Origin: Streptomyces sp. SUK 48
Lineage (GTDB): Bacteria > Actinomycetota > Actinomycetes > Streptomycetales > Streptomycetaceae
Assembly: GCF_009650765.1 (NCBI RefSeq)
Contig: NZ_CP045740.1
Coordinates: 8,098,001-8,162,000 of the forward strand
Direction: 5' to 3'
DNA length: 64,000 bases
The translations under genes were made by a program, and so were the position numbers. Each line of letters begins with the position of its first letter. Positions within the stretch are counted from its first letter, which is position 1. The notes under the pieces are model-generated. The model was not told the DNA's origin, made no database searches, and saw only the letters and a program-made list of their open reading frames with translations. This document shows, piece after piece, positions 27,060 to 35,647 of this stretch.

Positions 27060-28244
27060 ATGACCCCACCGTCTGCCGCGCCGGACGACCGCGGCGACGC
27101 GCTGTTCGGTCTTGAGTCCCTCGTCGCGCCGGGCAGCCCGTCCGCGCCGCGGGCGGCGGACGGCGCCTTCCGGACCAGCGACGCGGCCCGCCGTCTGCTG
27201 CCCGTACGGCAGATCTACGCCGAGCCTGCCGCGGCCGCGTCACCGCGCGGCCGGCAGATTCTCGACCGGTTTCCGCAGGCCCGTGTGATAGAGGTCGACT
27301 CGCACTGGGGCATCCCCGGACTCCACGGCAACGAGGGCAATGTACGGCGCTGGATCCGTGTCAAGGGCGAGACACTGATCCTCGGCGTGAAGAAAAGCCT
27401 GACCACCCGCCCCAACGGACGGTCCGCCGACTGGATCGCCCCGAGCCCGTCCAACGGTTGCGCGCTGGCCTGCTCCTACTGCTACGTTCCGCGCCGCAAG
27501 GGGTACGCCAACCCCATCACCGTCTTCACCAACACGGACCAGATCATCGCCCACCTGGGCCGCCACATCGCACGACAGGGCAGGAAACACGAACCCAACC
27601 AGTGCGACGACACGGCGTGGGTGTACGACATCGGGGAGAACGGCGACTGCGCGGTGGACGCCCTGATCTGTGACAACACGGCGGAGCTGGTGCAAGCGTT
27701 CCGCCAGTGGCCCACGGCCAAGGCATCCTTCGCCACCAAGTTCGTCAACCCGGACCTCCTGGGCTACGACCCGCGCGGTCGCACGCGCATCCGGTTCTCC
27801 CTCATGCCGACAGACGACTCGCGGCTCCTGGACCTGCGTACCTCTCCGGTCGACGAGCGGATCGCCGCTGCCGGGGACTTCCTGGACGCGGGCTACGAGG
27901 TGCACTTCAACCTCTCGCCCGTCGTACTGCGCCCCGGATGGCGCGTCGCGTGGGCCGACCTGCTGCGCCAACTGGACGAGGTGCTGCCGGCGCGGGTCAA
28001 ACGCCAGGCGGCGGCCGAGGTGATCATGCTCACCCACAACCAGGGCCTGCACCAGGTCAATCTCGCCTGGCATCCCAGGGGCGAGGACCTCCTCTGGCAG
28101 CCGCACCTCCAGCAGGCCAAGCGCTCCGAGAACGGTGCGCTGAACGTCCGCTACCGCACCCATGTCAAGGCACAGGCCGTGCACGACCTGCGCGAGCTGA
28201 TCGCGGCGCACGCGCCCTGGCTGCGGATCCGGTACGCGTTCTGA
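27060..28244 (+). CDS. Spore photoproduct lyase family radical SAM protein
   Basis: 394 residues. The radical-SAM cluster motif is C134-ALA-C138-SY-C141 (NGCALACSYCYVP), matching the CxxxCxxC of SplB relatives. In endospore formers this enzyme reverses the thymine dimer spore photoproduct; the actinobacterial homologues are of uncertain function but probably DNA or nucleobase repair. The C-terminal half is intact (LTHNQGLHQVNLAWHP). Preceded by small DUF2945/DUF3140 genes, suggesting a desiccation or UV stress group. Confidence 0.87.
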   Translation: MTPPSAAPDDRGDALFGLESLVAPGSPSAPRAADGAFRTSDAARRLLPVRQIYAEPAAAASPRGRQILDRFPQARVIEVDSHWGIPGLHGNEGNVRRWIRVKGETLILGVKKSLTTRPNGRSADWIAPSPSNGCALACSYCYVPRRKGYANPITVFTNTDQIIAHLGRHIARQGRKHEPNQCDDTAWVYDIGENGDCAVDALICDNTAELVQAFRQWPTAKASFATKFVNPDLLGYDPRGRTRIRFSLMPTDDSRLLDLRTSPVDERIAAAGDFLDAGYEVHFNLSPVVLRPGWRVAWADLLRQLDEVLPARVKRQAAAEVIMLTHNQGLHQVNLAWHPRGEDLLWQPHLQQAKRSENGALNVRYRTHVKAQAVHDLRELIAAHAPWLRIRYAF

Positions 28245-28331
28245 GATCCGTCCTGGATGAGCCCTCCGGCCAGGTGACGCTCGCCGCAGCATGCGGGCGC
28301 GGCAGGCGACGTGACGTCAACTACAGGAGCG

Positions 28332-28505
28332 GAGCTGCTGGTTACAGCCCGACCGGGTTGACGTAGGTACCGGGACGGGTAGCGTCGCCCTGCTTGAGGA
28401 TCTGACCTCCGAACGGCCACTTCAGGGCGAAGTGCGTCGTCTCGTTCGGCGAGGTGACGAGGAACCTCGCCGGAACGAACTTCTCCTTCTGTGCCGTGGG
28501 CTTGG
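28332..28505 (-). pseudogene. C-terminal fragment of a DUF4232 gene
   Basis: Translates KEKFVPARFLVTSPNE, LKWPFGGQILKQGDATRPG and TYVNPVGL, the same as the last 55 codons of the intact gene at 19547-20080. Nucleotide identity is high and continues past the stop codon into GCTGCTGGTTACAG on both sides, showing a DNA-level duplication. Upstream of KPTAQKEK homology stops abruptly. Between it and the STAS gene a short frame ending AVAHMHNLALAA (about 28508-28600, plus strand) may be a transposase tail, but it is too short to assign. Confidence 0.8.
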
Positions 28506-28653
28506 CGGCATGACGAGGGTGACGGCGCAGGCCGGCGGTCTTCACCACGCGGTCCAGGCCGTGGCCCACATGCACAACCTCGCCCTCGCCGCGTGACCGC
28601 CAAGCCCACCCACTCGCTTCGGGCTGCCTGATCGCGGCCGTGTGCAACACCCT

Positions 28654-29061
28654 TCAGCGATCCGCCGTGGCACGCACCGGGCGATCCGAGACCGCGCTCA
28701 TCCGGCCGAGGAGGGCTTCACAGGCCGCGTCCGCGGTGTCGAATATCTGGCAGCTCATGCCCATCCCGGTCAGGTCGAGCACACGGCGTACTACTGGGGT
28801 GGGCGCGGCCAGGGACACGGATCCGTCGACATTCCGCATGTCGTTGACGGTCCGTATGATGACACGCAGTCCCGAGGAGTCCATGAACGGCACGTCCGCC
28901 AGGTCCAGCACCAGGTGACGTCGTCCGTGCACCACCTGACCGGCCAACTGGTGCTGAAGCGCGAGACCGGTGTCGGCGTCGAGCTCTCCGCGGACAGTGA
29001 TGATCGCGGCGTCGGAGCTGATCACGGTCACCTCTACACCCAGATCTGTTGGTTCGCTCAC
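28654..29061 (-). CDS. STAS-domain anti-sigma factor antagonist
   Basis: 135 residues forming a single STAS domain. The phospho-acceptor loop DVPFMDSSGLRVI is intact (Ser following Asp), so it can be phosphorylated by an RsbW/SpoIIAB-type kinase and reactivated by a PP2C phosphatase. Candidate partners in the window are the GHKL protein at 43810-44400 and the phosphatases at 4067 and 8386. No sigma gene is adjacent. Confidence 0.9.
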   Translation of the reverse strand: MSEPTDLGVEVTVISSDAAIITVRGELDADTGLALQHQLAGQVVHGRRHLVLDLADVPFMDSSGLRVIIRTVNDMRNVDGSVSLAAPTPVVRRVLDLTGMGMSCQIFDTADAACEALLGRMSAVSDRPVRATADR

Positions 29062-29172
29062 AAGTTCTCCTCAGATGGTCCTTACACGGCAGCAGCCCGC
29101 TACCCCGTCCGGTGACGTTCATGCGCGCCGCCCGTGGTCTCCGTGAGGCAGCCGGGACGTGGGTGCTGTCGG

Positions 29173-29425
29173 ACCAAGAAGAAGGAACTCGCTGGCGAGT
29201 GCAGGAACAACGGCCTCCAGTGGCGGCCCGCGGCTGATCCGGCGCCGGTGAACGTCCACGACTTCGCCGGTCCTCGACGGGCAAGGCCGTCCCGTACGGG
29301 ATCTACGATCTGGCGGCGGACACCGGCTGGGAAAACGTGGGCACTGACCACGACACCGCCGCGTTCGCAGTGGAATCGATCCGCCGCTGGTGGTCCGGCC
29401 AGGGCGGGGCCACCTACCCGCAGTC
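29173..29425 (+). mobile_element. Remnant of an ISAzo13-family transposase
   Basis: TKKKELAGECRNNGLQWRP and VNVHDF are in one frame, then GKAVPYGIYDLAADTGW and NVGTDHDTAAFAVESIRRWW in another. This order is characteristic of ISAzo13 (Rhodopirellula-type) transposases. Both ends of the gene and any terminal inverted repeats are missing, and a frameshift lies near 29268-29280, so it is dead. The rest of 29062-29734 contains no gene I can support. Confidence 0.8.
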
Positions 29426-29734
29426 CGGCCTTTGCTTCCGTGGGGCTCCGTCCTTCCAGGGCAAGGAGATACGGGAGCCGTCCCCCGTGCGGAGCGCGGC
29501 CCTCTCCACTGGCCTCACTCGGGCAGGACGAGTCTGGAGCGTTTGCCGTCACAGGAGCCGCCCTCGCCCGCCGCCTCGTGCTCGTCATGACCGAGGGCGG
29601 CCGGTGATCTCACCCCAGGGTCGACTCCGGCGCGCCTGGTCGACTGCTGAACCCATGCGCCTCTGTCCGGCGCAAACGGCGGCCCTGAACTGCTTGCGAG
29701 ACGGGCGTCCGCCTGCACGGCCCGGACGTCCGCG

Positions 29735-30541
29735 TCAGAACGCCGAGTGCGCGAACCAGTGGTCCAGGAGCGCCGTGTCGCCCGACACGTCGAAGACCGG
29801 CTCGCGACGGGACCGGCGGCCGTACAGCAGCAGCAGAAGGTCCGCGGCCGGTCCCCGGACCGCTGCGGAGTCCGCCCGGGGGCTGCTCCCGCCGTCGGAC
29901 ACCAGGCGGAAACCGTCCGGTTCGAGCCGCACCCGCCATTCCTCGCCGACCGCGCCACCGGCGTCCGTGCACCCGAACGCGAGGATCTCACCGTCGCCGC
30001 GCAACTCGGCAACGCCGGGGGCGAAGAGCCCCGCGTACGGCAGGTTGACCAGGAACTCGTCGACGCCGTCCGCCGCCAGTACGGGATCGACACCGGAGTC
30101 GCGGCCGACGGAGCGCTCCGCGTCCACCCGGTGCACCAGCGTCTCGAACAGCATCCGCCGGGCCCAGAAGCGCGCGTGCGGATCGGCGCCCCAGGTCCAC
30201 ATCGCCGCGGCGGGATCGGTGTCGCGCAGCACCGCCGCCACCTCGGGCACGCCCGCCGCCAGCCAGTCGGCGTAGTCCCGTGCGTCCTCGGGCAGCCCCA
30301 GCTCGACGCCTCGGCTGCGGGGAGCCTCCTGTACCCGCTGCGACAGCAGGGTGCAGAACCAGCGCTGTAGCGCTCCGACGTGCCGGGTGAGATCGGCGAG
30401 CGTCCAGTCGGGGCAGGACGGCACGGCACGGGCCGGGTCGGCCTCGCGCACCGCATCGGCGAACCGGCGGGTCTCGCGCTCGATCGCCTCCCGGTAGGTG
30501 TCGTACGGCAGGGGGTGCCTCGCCTGGTTCGTCTTCGTCAT
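29735..30541 (-). CDS. Maleylpyruvate isomerase family, mycothiol-dependent (DinB-like) protein
   Basis: 268 residues. The N-terminal four-helix DinB/MDMPI domain shows CPDWTLADLTRHVGALQRW with metal-binding His, and further His in LVHRVDAE. The C-terminal part (about 190-268) is the MDMPI C-terminal domain (EPDGFRLVSDGG, ADLLLLLYGRR). Family members use mycothiol as cofactor in isomerase or transferase reactions, consistent with an actinomycete host. Substrate unknown. ATG at 30541. Confidence 0.87.
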   Translation of the reverse strand: MTKTNQARHPLPYDTYREAIERETRRFADAVREADPARAVPSCPDWTLADLTRHVGALQRWFCTLLSQRVQEAPRSRGVELGLPEDARDYADWLAAGVPEVAAVLRDTDPAAAMWTWGADPHARFWARRMLFETLVHRVDAERSVGRDSGVDPVLAADGVDEFLVNLPYAGLFAPGVAELRGDGEILAFGCTDAGGAVGEEWRVRLEPDGFRLVSDGGSSPRADSAAVRGPAADLLLLLYGRRSRREPVFDVSGDTALLDHWFAHSAF

Positions 30542-30581
30542 CTACAGCCGCCGTTCTGTGCCCGGACACTCGGTATCGCGA

Positions 30582-30841
30582 TCAGTGTGGCGGCTGGAGC
30601 GCGCTCCAAGGCAAATCGGCCTCCGGGCCGGTGGGCGGACGGCCCGAAGAGAGCCAGGCGGCGCCGCCGAGGAACTGCTCCTGAGCGGGCACGAAGTCCC
30701 CGCACGACAGCCCGCGCCGGTGGAGCAGCGGCAGCACCTCGGGGATCTGCGGCGGTCTTGCGGCCACGGCGCGAAAATCTTCGAGGACAACCGCTTGCGT
30801 TCGCGCCTGTTGGTGGCAGACGTCCAGGTCGGGTTCCTGGG
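30582..30841 (-). pseudogene. Possible gene fragment, unidentified
   Basis: An open minus-strand segment with protein-like sequence (EPDLDVCHQQARTQAVVLEDF, EVLPLLHRRGLSCGDFVPA, QEQFLGGAAW) ending at a stop near 30582. I do not recognise it and no start is visible. The remainder of 30542-31038 holds only a short zinc-ribbon-like string TCHKCGALP (plus strand, about 30932-30960). Confidence 0.3.
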
Positions 30842-31038
30842 GCGGGCTTGGCCGGTGCCCGTGACGCGCCCCTGCTGCGTCACTCGTCCGCGTCGTCGGC
30901 GGCGACAGCGAGCAGCGGTACGCCGAGGCTGGACATGCCACAAGTGCGGAGCGTTGCCGATCCTCAGGCCCGGCCGTACGGCTTTGGACGCGGCGCCCCC
31001 ACACCCGCACCGCCGACGGAAGTACGAGGTGCCGTCGC

Positions 31039-31296
31039 ATGTCACACCGCGCTGTGAGAGGGCCGGGGGCCACGTGGGTGGCCAGGTCCGCGGGCGCCCT
31101 GCTGTGCCTCGCGGTGGCCGTCATCCATGTCAAGGATCAAGGCGGCCTCACGATGACGAGGGATCCCCACTACATCGGTGTCGCCTACTGGACGGAACCG
31201 CTGGGGCTGGCCAGCCTGGCCGTCGAAGGAGCCCTGCTCCTTCTGTCGGTTCCACTCCTGGTGCGAAGTACGCTGCCACGCAAAACCTCGTACTAG
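31039..31296 (+). CDS. Small two-TM membrane protein
   Basis: 85 residues with two hydrophobic helices (about 14-31 and 54-75) joined by a loop containing HVKDQGGL and DPHYIGVAYWTEPLG. The pattern resembles small actinobacterial membrane proteins of unknown function with a HxxDQGG motif after the first helix. ATG at 31039; no neighbour in an operon. The 291 nt that follow show no gene. Confidence 0.6.
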   Translation: MSHRAVRGPGATWVARSAGALLCLAVAVIHVKDQGGLTMTRDPHYIGVAYWTEPLGLASLAVEGALLLLSVPLLVRSTLPRKTSY

Positions 31297-31587
31297 TGCT
31301 CCGACCGAGAACTTCGGCGGGTCGGTAGGCATGGCGGTCGGATGGGTGGTGACGTCCGTTCCCACCGCTGGAGAGCAGGAACGCGTCCTCGGCGAGAAGA
31401 TGTACCTTCCGCGGATCCCCATGCGGCCGGCGTATCCGTGTCGTCACCGGGGGCATCGTCATGGCTCCCGGTCCGGGGGGCGCCCGCCCGGGACACGCGC
31501 TCGGGTACACCCCTTGCGGACTGATGGCTCGTCAGCCGGCCCCGTTCATGATCTGCCGGCGTGTGGGCAGCCCGCGGCGAGCCGGAT

Positions 31588-32502
31588 TCACCGGCCGTCG
31601 GCGCGGGCCCTTCCCAGCTCGGCGGTGAATTGTGCGCCGGTCAGCAGGGCGAGGTTGGACAACCACAGCCAGATCAGGAAGACCACCGTGCCGGCGAGGG
31701 ATCCGTAGAGACGGCTGTAGGTACCGAGGAGCGCGGTGTACAGGGTGAAGCCGGCGGAGACGATCAGCCACAGGGTGGCGGCCAGGACACCGCCGGGCAG
31801 GCTCTGGCGGCGCCTGCGCCCCTGGCTGGGACCGGTGTGGAAGACGACCACGACCAGTACGGCGACGAGGCACAGGAGCACCGGCCAGCGGGCGATGCTC
31901 CAGATGAGGGCGGCGGTGGAGTCCAGGTGCAGCAGGCGGCCGAGCGCCGCGGCGACCGGACCGGACAGCAGCAGGACAAGGCCGCTGACGACGAGCAGGG
32001 AGAGCAGGACCAGCGCGGTGAGCACGATCCGGTGGGCTCGGCGCCAGGGCGAGCGGCGGTCGGGGGTGCGGTGCATGCGGTGCAGGGCACGGCGGAAGAC
32101 GGCGAGGTAGCTGCACGACGACCACAGCGCGCTCGCGGCTCCGGTGGCGAGCAGGGTCCAGACGGCCGAGTGCCGCGTGAGCATGCTCTCGAGCACGCCG
32201 TGGAGCGCGGCGCCGGACTGCCCCGGGGCGTAGGCGGTGACCTGGGTGATGAACTCCTTCGCGGTGCCGGGGCTGATGAGCCCGAAGGCGAGGACGGCGA
32301 CCAGCAGTGTGGGCAGCAGGGCGAGGATCGCGTAGTAGGTCAGTGCGGCCGCGTAGTCGGTGATGTCGTCGTTCCACATCGAGACCGGCGTGCGGCGCAG
32401 GGCGGGCCACCAGACGCGGCCGGGCCTGGCGAACATGCGGCAGGTCCTGCGCGGTGGTGCGGGCAACGGTTCAGGTGGCGCGGGCAACGGTTCAGTGGAC
32501 AT
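31588..32502 (-). CDS. YihY/BrkB-family integral membrane protein, copy 2
   Basis: 304 residues. Shares with copy 1 (10340-11305) the segment ALRRTPVSMWNDDITDYAAALTYY, shown here from about residue 35, the six-helix core, and the C-terminal VVFLIWLWLSNLALLTGAQF. The N-terminus has a duplicated Pro-rich EPLPAPP motif. Its start overlaps the stop of the AmaP-like gene by 11 nt, so it is the last gene of the Asp23/AmaP operon and probably belongs to the same envelope-stress function. Confidence 0.9.
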   Translation of the reverse strand: MSTEPLPAPPEPLPAPPRRTCRMFARPGRVWWPALRRTPVSMWNDDITDYAAALTYYAILALLPTLLVAVLAFGLISPGTAKEFITQVTAYAPGQSGAALHGVLESMLTRHSAVWTLLATGAASALWSSCSYLAVFRRALHRMHRTPDRRSPWRRAHRIVLTALVLLSLLVVSGLVLLLSGPVAAALGRLLHLDSTAALIWSIARWPVLLCLVAVLVVVVFHTGPSQGRRRRQSLPGGVLAATLWLIVSAGFTLYTALLGTYSRLYGSLAGTVVFLIWLWLSNLALLTGAQFTAELGRARADGR

Positions 32503-33076
32503 GAGGCATTCGGTGCGTGCGGTTGCTGAGTCGGACGCGGGTTTGGAGTGTGTAGGGGGAGACGGTGCGCTCCGCTTCCGTGGTGACGGCGGTCAGGGCA
32601 CGGACCACGGCCTCGGGGGTGGCGCCCGGGTTCAGCCACGCGTGGATGTACAGCTGGAGGTGCAGGCGGCGGGCATGGATGTGGACCCGGCAGGCGCCGA
32701 CGCCGTCGATGGACGTGGCGCGCTCGGTGAGCACCTGCTCCAACGCGTGCGTGTGCAGGGTGCCTCCCGGCGCGGTCAGGGGCAGCCGGGAGGCGCCGCG
32801 CACGTGGAGCTGGCTGAGGAGCCAGCGCGACAGCAGGAGTGTGATCAGTACGCCGGCTGCGATGACGCTGGGCGTCCACCAGCCACGGGCGCGCAGGGTG
32901 GCCAGGTAGCCCCGGCCCAGCAGCACGCCGTCGGCGGGCGGGACGGGCCAGCCCGCAGGTAGATCCGTGGCGGCCGGGGTACGGGCGGTGGCCAGCCAGC
33001 ATCCGACGAGCGCCAGGGCCAGACCGGCGATCGTCAGCACGCAGCGGTTGACGGTCGTGCGGGGCTGCCGCCTCAT
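32492..33076 (-). CDS. AmaP-like membrane protein (Asp23 membrane anchor type)
   Basis: 194 residues with two membrane helices (about 11-30 and 66-84) and a C-terminal cytoplasmic domain of about 100 residues. The helix-pair-plus-domain layout matches alkaline shock membrane anchor proteins, which tether Asp23 to the membrane. Motif RGYLATLRARGWWTP lies in the loop and LTERATSIDGVGACRVHIHAR in the C-domain. Its start overlaps the upstream gene by ATGA. Confidence 0.7.
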   Translation of the reverse strand: MRRQPRTTVNRCVLTIAGLALALVGCWLATARTPAATDLPAGWPVPPADGVLLGRGYLATLRARGWWTPSVIAAGVLITLLLSRWLLSQLHVRGASRLPLTAPGGTLHTHALEQVLTERATSIDGVGACRVHIHARRLHLQLYIHAWLNPGATPEAVVRALTAVTTEAERTVSPYTLQTRVRLSNRTHRMPHVH

Positions 33077-34065
33077 CGGACACCTTCCGCGGCGACGAGA
33101 CCGGGCTCTCCGGTGGCCGGGGTCCGCGGCGGGATATCCGCCCTGTCGAGGCCGGAGGGCTGCCACGTGGGTTCGAGAGTGACGGTGACCTTCAAGCGGG
33201 GGGTACGGCTCAGCCCGCAGCCGGCCAGCGCCTGCCGAGCGGTCACCACCACCTGCTCACGGGCGGCCTCACGGTCGCCGAAGGCGAGGTGGGCCCGCAC
33301 CTTCACGCGGCGTCGTCGCACGCGTACGGTCGCCGCCGCGATGCCGGGCACGTCCCCGACGGTGTCGCGTACCAGGGTGGCGAGGGCGTAGCGGTCGACC
33401 GCGGCGCTCCAGCCGCGCGTGGTCACGGTCAGGGGCATCTGCTGACGTCGTCCGGGCGTGAGCGCGAGTACGGTCATCCACACTCCGGACAGGGCCACGA
33501 CAAAGCCGACGAGGACGACGGGCGCGTCCCCCGGTGCGTGTCCGGCCAGCCACTCCACCAGGCGCATCCGCCACTCGGCCGCACGATGGTGGGTGGCGTG
33601 GACGCGGATGACATCGGCGGTGATGGCGGCGCAGACCGCGGCGGCGGCGAGCGTCAGGACGGCCATCGGGGCTCGCCGCTGCGACCACCAGCGCCGGGGC
33701 GAGCGAGGGGCTTCTGCCGCCGGAACCCCCTCGGCGGTGCCGTCCTCGGCGATCGCGGACCGCTGAGCGGTCGGCAGGACCAGGCGGGTGACACTCACCT
33801 CTGACGAGCCGACATCCAGCCCGGTCAGGGCGCGGGTGCGGTCGACCACGTGTTCCTGGACACGACGGGTGGTGTCGGACAGCGGCACCGGATACGGCAG
33901 GGCGACACGCACCGCGACGGTCGCTCGGCGGCCCCGGACGGTCGCCGATCCGCCGGCGGAGCCGACCGGTCGTCCGGACAGGGCCTCACCGGCCGCCCGT
34001 TCGGCGATCTTGCGGACCGCCTTGCCCGTGACGACGGTGGTGCCCCGCCGGGCCGGAGCGGTCAT
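33073..34065 (-). CDS. Asp23-like plus DUF6286-like membrane protein
   Basis: 330 residues. An N-terminal Asp23-like region (about 10-100: KAVRKIAERAAGEAL, VRVALPYPVPLSDTTRRVQ) is followed by two membrane helices (about 135-155 and 190-208) and a C-terminal domain (about 220-330) with VDRYALATLVRDTVGDVPGI and RRRVKVRAHL. This is the composition of DUF6286-containing proteins found in Streptomyces Asp23 clusters. ATG 34065 is chosen because it overlaps the preceding gene's stop (ATGA); the longer frame to 34254 overlaps the small membrane protein. Confidence 0.75.
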   Translation of the reverse strand: MTAPARRGTTVVTGKAVRKIAERAAGEALSGRPVGSAGGSATVRGRRATVAVRVALPYPVPLSDTTRRVQEHVVDRTRALTGLDVGSSEVSVTRLVLPTAQRSAIAEDGTAEGVPAAEAPRSPRRWWSQRRAPMAVLTLAAAAVCAAITADVIRVHATHHRAAEWRMRLVEWLAGHAPGDAPVVLVGFVVALSGVWMTVLALTPGRRQQMPLTVTTRGWSAAVDRYALATLVRDTVGDVPGIAAATVRVRRRRVKVRAHLAFGDREAAREQVVVTARQALAGCGLSRTPRLKVTVTLEPTWQPSGLDRADIPPRTPATGEPGLVAAEGVR

Positions 34066-34247
34066 CGGCGGCCCCGTTCGAACATGTCCCGAAGACCGTG
34101 CGTTTGGCCGCCGCCCTCGAGCCACGCGCCTGCCGCGTAGCCGAGCGCGCCCAGGGCGGCGACGAGCAGGAAGGCCCCGAAGCCACCGAAGAAGCCGGCG
34201 AAGGCCAGTGCCATTCCCGCGATCATTCCGATGAGTGCTCTGTTCAT
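34062..34247 (-). CDS. Small DUF2273-like membrane protein
   Basis: 61 residues, almost entirely two membrane helices rich in Gly/Phe/Ala (ALIGMIAGMALAFAGFFGGF, then FLLVAALGALGYAAGAWLEGG). The same small protein accompanies asp23 and amaP in other Gram-positives. ATGA coupling to the next gene on the minus strand. It follows asp23 by 78 nt. Confidence 0.75.
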   Translation of the reverse strand: MNRALIGMIAGMALAFAGFFGGFGAFLLVAALGALGYAAGAWLEGGGQTHGLRDMFERGRR

Positions 34248-34325
34248 TCTTCATCCACCTTCCGGCCGGCTCCGCTCAGAGGCCGGTGCCGCACGCCATA
34301 TGAACCTGTCCGGGGGCGCGGAGCG

Positions 34326-34832
34326 TCACGCGACGCGTGTTTCGACGGGGGTGACCTCGTTGTCGTCGTCGGGCAGGTGGACATCGTTGACCGTGATGTT
34401 GACCTCGACCACCTCGAGGCCGGTGATCCTCTCGACCGCGGCGATCACGTTCTCCCGCACGTCACCGGCCACGTCGGTGATGGACACGCCGTATTCGACG
34501 ACCAGGTCCAGGTCGATGGCGGTCTGTCGCTCGCCGACCTCCACCTTCACACCACGGCCCACGTTGGGCCTGCCGCCCGGAACGCGGTCCCGCACGGCGC
34601 CGATGGTGCGTGACAGGCCGCCGCCCATGTCATGGATACCGGGGATCTCCCGCGCCGCCGTGCCCGCGATCTTGACGACGACGACATCAGCGATGGAGGT
34701 CTTCCCGCGCGTGTCGGCCGGCTCGTTCACCCCGGGGGCGCCCTGGCTCACCGCGGTCGTCGCCGGCGTCGCCTTCGTCGTCTTCAGACTGGAGGCATCG
34801 GAGGCCACGGTGCCGCCGTACTGCGAGGTCAT
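34326..34832 (-). CDS. Asp23/Gls24-family envelope stress response protein
   Basis: 168 residues, Asp23 domain from about 45 to 150 (KTSIADVVVVKIAGTAAREIPGI here as IADVVVVKIAGTAAREIPG, then GVKVEVGERQTAIDLDLVVEYG and VERITGLEVVEVNITVNDV). An N-terminal Thr/Ala/Ser-rich leader of about 40 residues precedes it. Asp23 proteins form a membrane-associated network in alkaline and cell-wall stress. ATG 34832 is preferred (GAAGGGACG upstream). First gene of a five-gene minus-strand operon, divergent from the ECF sigma gene. Confidence 0.92.
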   Translation of the reverse strand: MTSQYGGTVASDASSLKTTKATPATTAVSQGAPGVNEPADTRGKTSIADVVVVKIAGTAAREIPGIHDMGGGLSRTIGAVRDRVPGGRPNVGRGVKVEVGERQTAIDLDLVVEYGVSITDVAGDVRENVIAAVERITGLEVVEVNITVNDVHLPDDDNEVTPVETRVA

Positions 34833-34925
34833 GTCGAACGTCCCTTCGTCGAGCGCCGTCGTCAACCGGCGCTGCGAGCTGCTGTCACTCCGTTGGACAC
34901 CACCTCGCGGCGGTTGTTACGCCCC

Positions 34926-34935
34926 TTCCCGGGAA
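34926..34935. promoter_or_regulatory. Palindrome TTCCCGGGAA in the Asp23/ECF divergent promoter
   Basis: A 10-bp perfect palindrome in the 221-nt region between the divergent asp23 and sigma operons. It could be an operator; no second copy was seen. Confidence 0.3.
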
Positions 34936-35053
34936 AAGGTCTGCCAGCCGCTGTCCCCCGGCTTTCGACCGTCAGCGTTTTTGTTCGGGTCCCTGCGTCA
35001 CAACAGGGCCGATCGACTGTCCAACGAGCAGGACCATGGAGAGGAGCCGCCCC

Positions 35054-35647
35054 GTGACGGGGGACCGCACACCGACCGGACCGCCGGGACCGCCGGACCG
35101 AGAGGCCGGGCTCGACGACGCGCTGCTGACCGTGCGCGCGGCGGAGGGCGACGAGGACGCCTTCGCCGACCTGGTGCGCCGCCACGCACCGGCGCTGGTC
35201 CGGCTGGCCACGCGGCTGCTGGGCAGTCAGGTGGAGGCGGAGGATGCCGTGCAGGAGGCATTCATCAACGCGTGGCGCAGGCTGCCCGAGTTCCGCGGGC
35301 AGTCCTCCTTCGGCACCTGGCTGTACCGGATCGTCACCAACCGGTGCCTGAACGTCCTGCGCTCCCGCAAGCCGCAAGCCCCTCTCGAGGCGGCCGACGA
35401 AATGGCCGCGCCCGACTACACCGTGGCACCGGACCGAATCGCCGAAGGCCGCGCCGCCGTGCACGAACTGCACCGGGCCATGGCCGGGCTGTCCGCCGAA
35501 CAGCGCACCTGCTGGGTGCTGAGAGAATGGGACGGCCGCTCCTACGAATTCATCGCGGAGACCGTAGGCATCACCCAACAGGCCGTCCGTGCCCGCGTCT
35601 TCCGAGCCCGACGCCATCTGACCAACGCATTGGGGGCCTGGCGATGA
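35054..35647 (+). CDS. ECF-type RNA polymerase sigma factor linked to Asp23 genes
   Basis: 197 residues. Region 2: AFADLVRRHAPALVRLATRLL, here at about 34-54, with DAVQEAFINAWRRL; region 4: LSAEQRTCWVLREWDGRSYEFIAETVG (as two adjacent segments) and QQAVRARVFRARRHL. GTG 35054 has GAGGAG at 35041-35046 at ideal spacing; ATG 35036 is possible. ATGA overlap with the following Zn-finger/Asp23 gene, which is therefore the probable anti-sigma factor. Confidence 0.9.
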   Translation: MTGDRTPTGPPGPPDREAGLDDALLTVRAAEGDEDAFADLVRRHAPALVRLATRLLGSQVEAEDAVQEAFINAWRRLPEFRGQSSFGTWLYRIVTNRCLNVLRSRKPQAPLEAADEMAAPDYTVAPDRIAEGRAAVHELHRAMAGLSAEQRTCWVLREWDGRSYEFIAETVGITQQAVRARVFRARRHLTNALGAWR

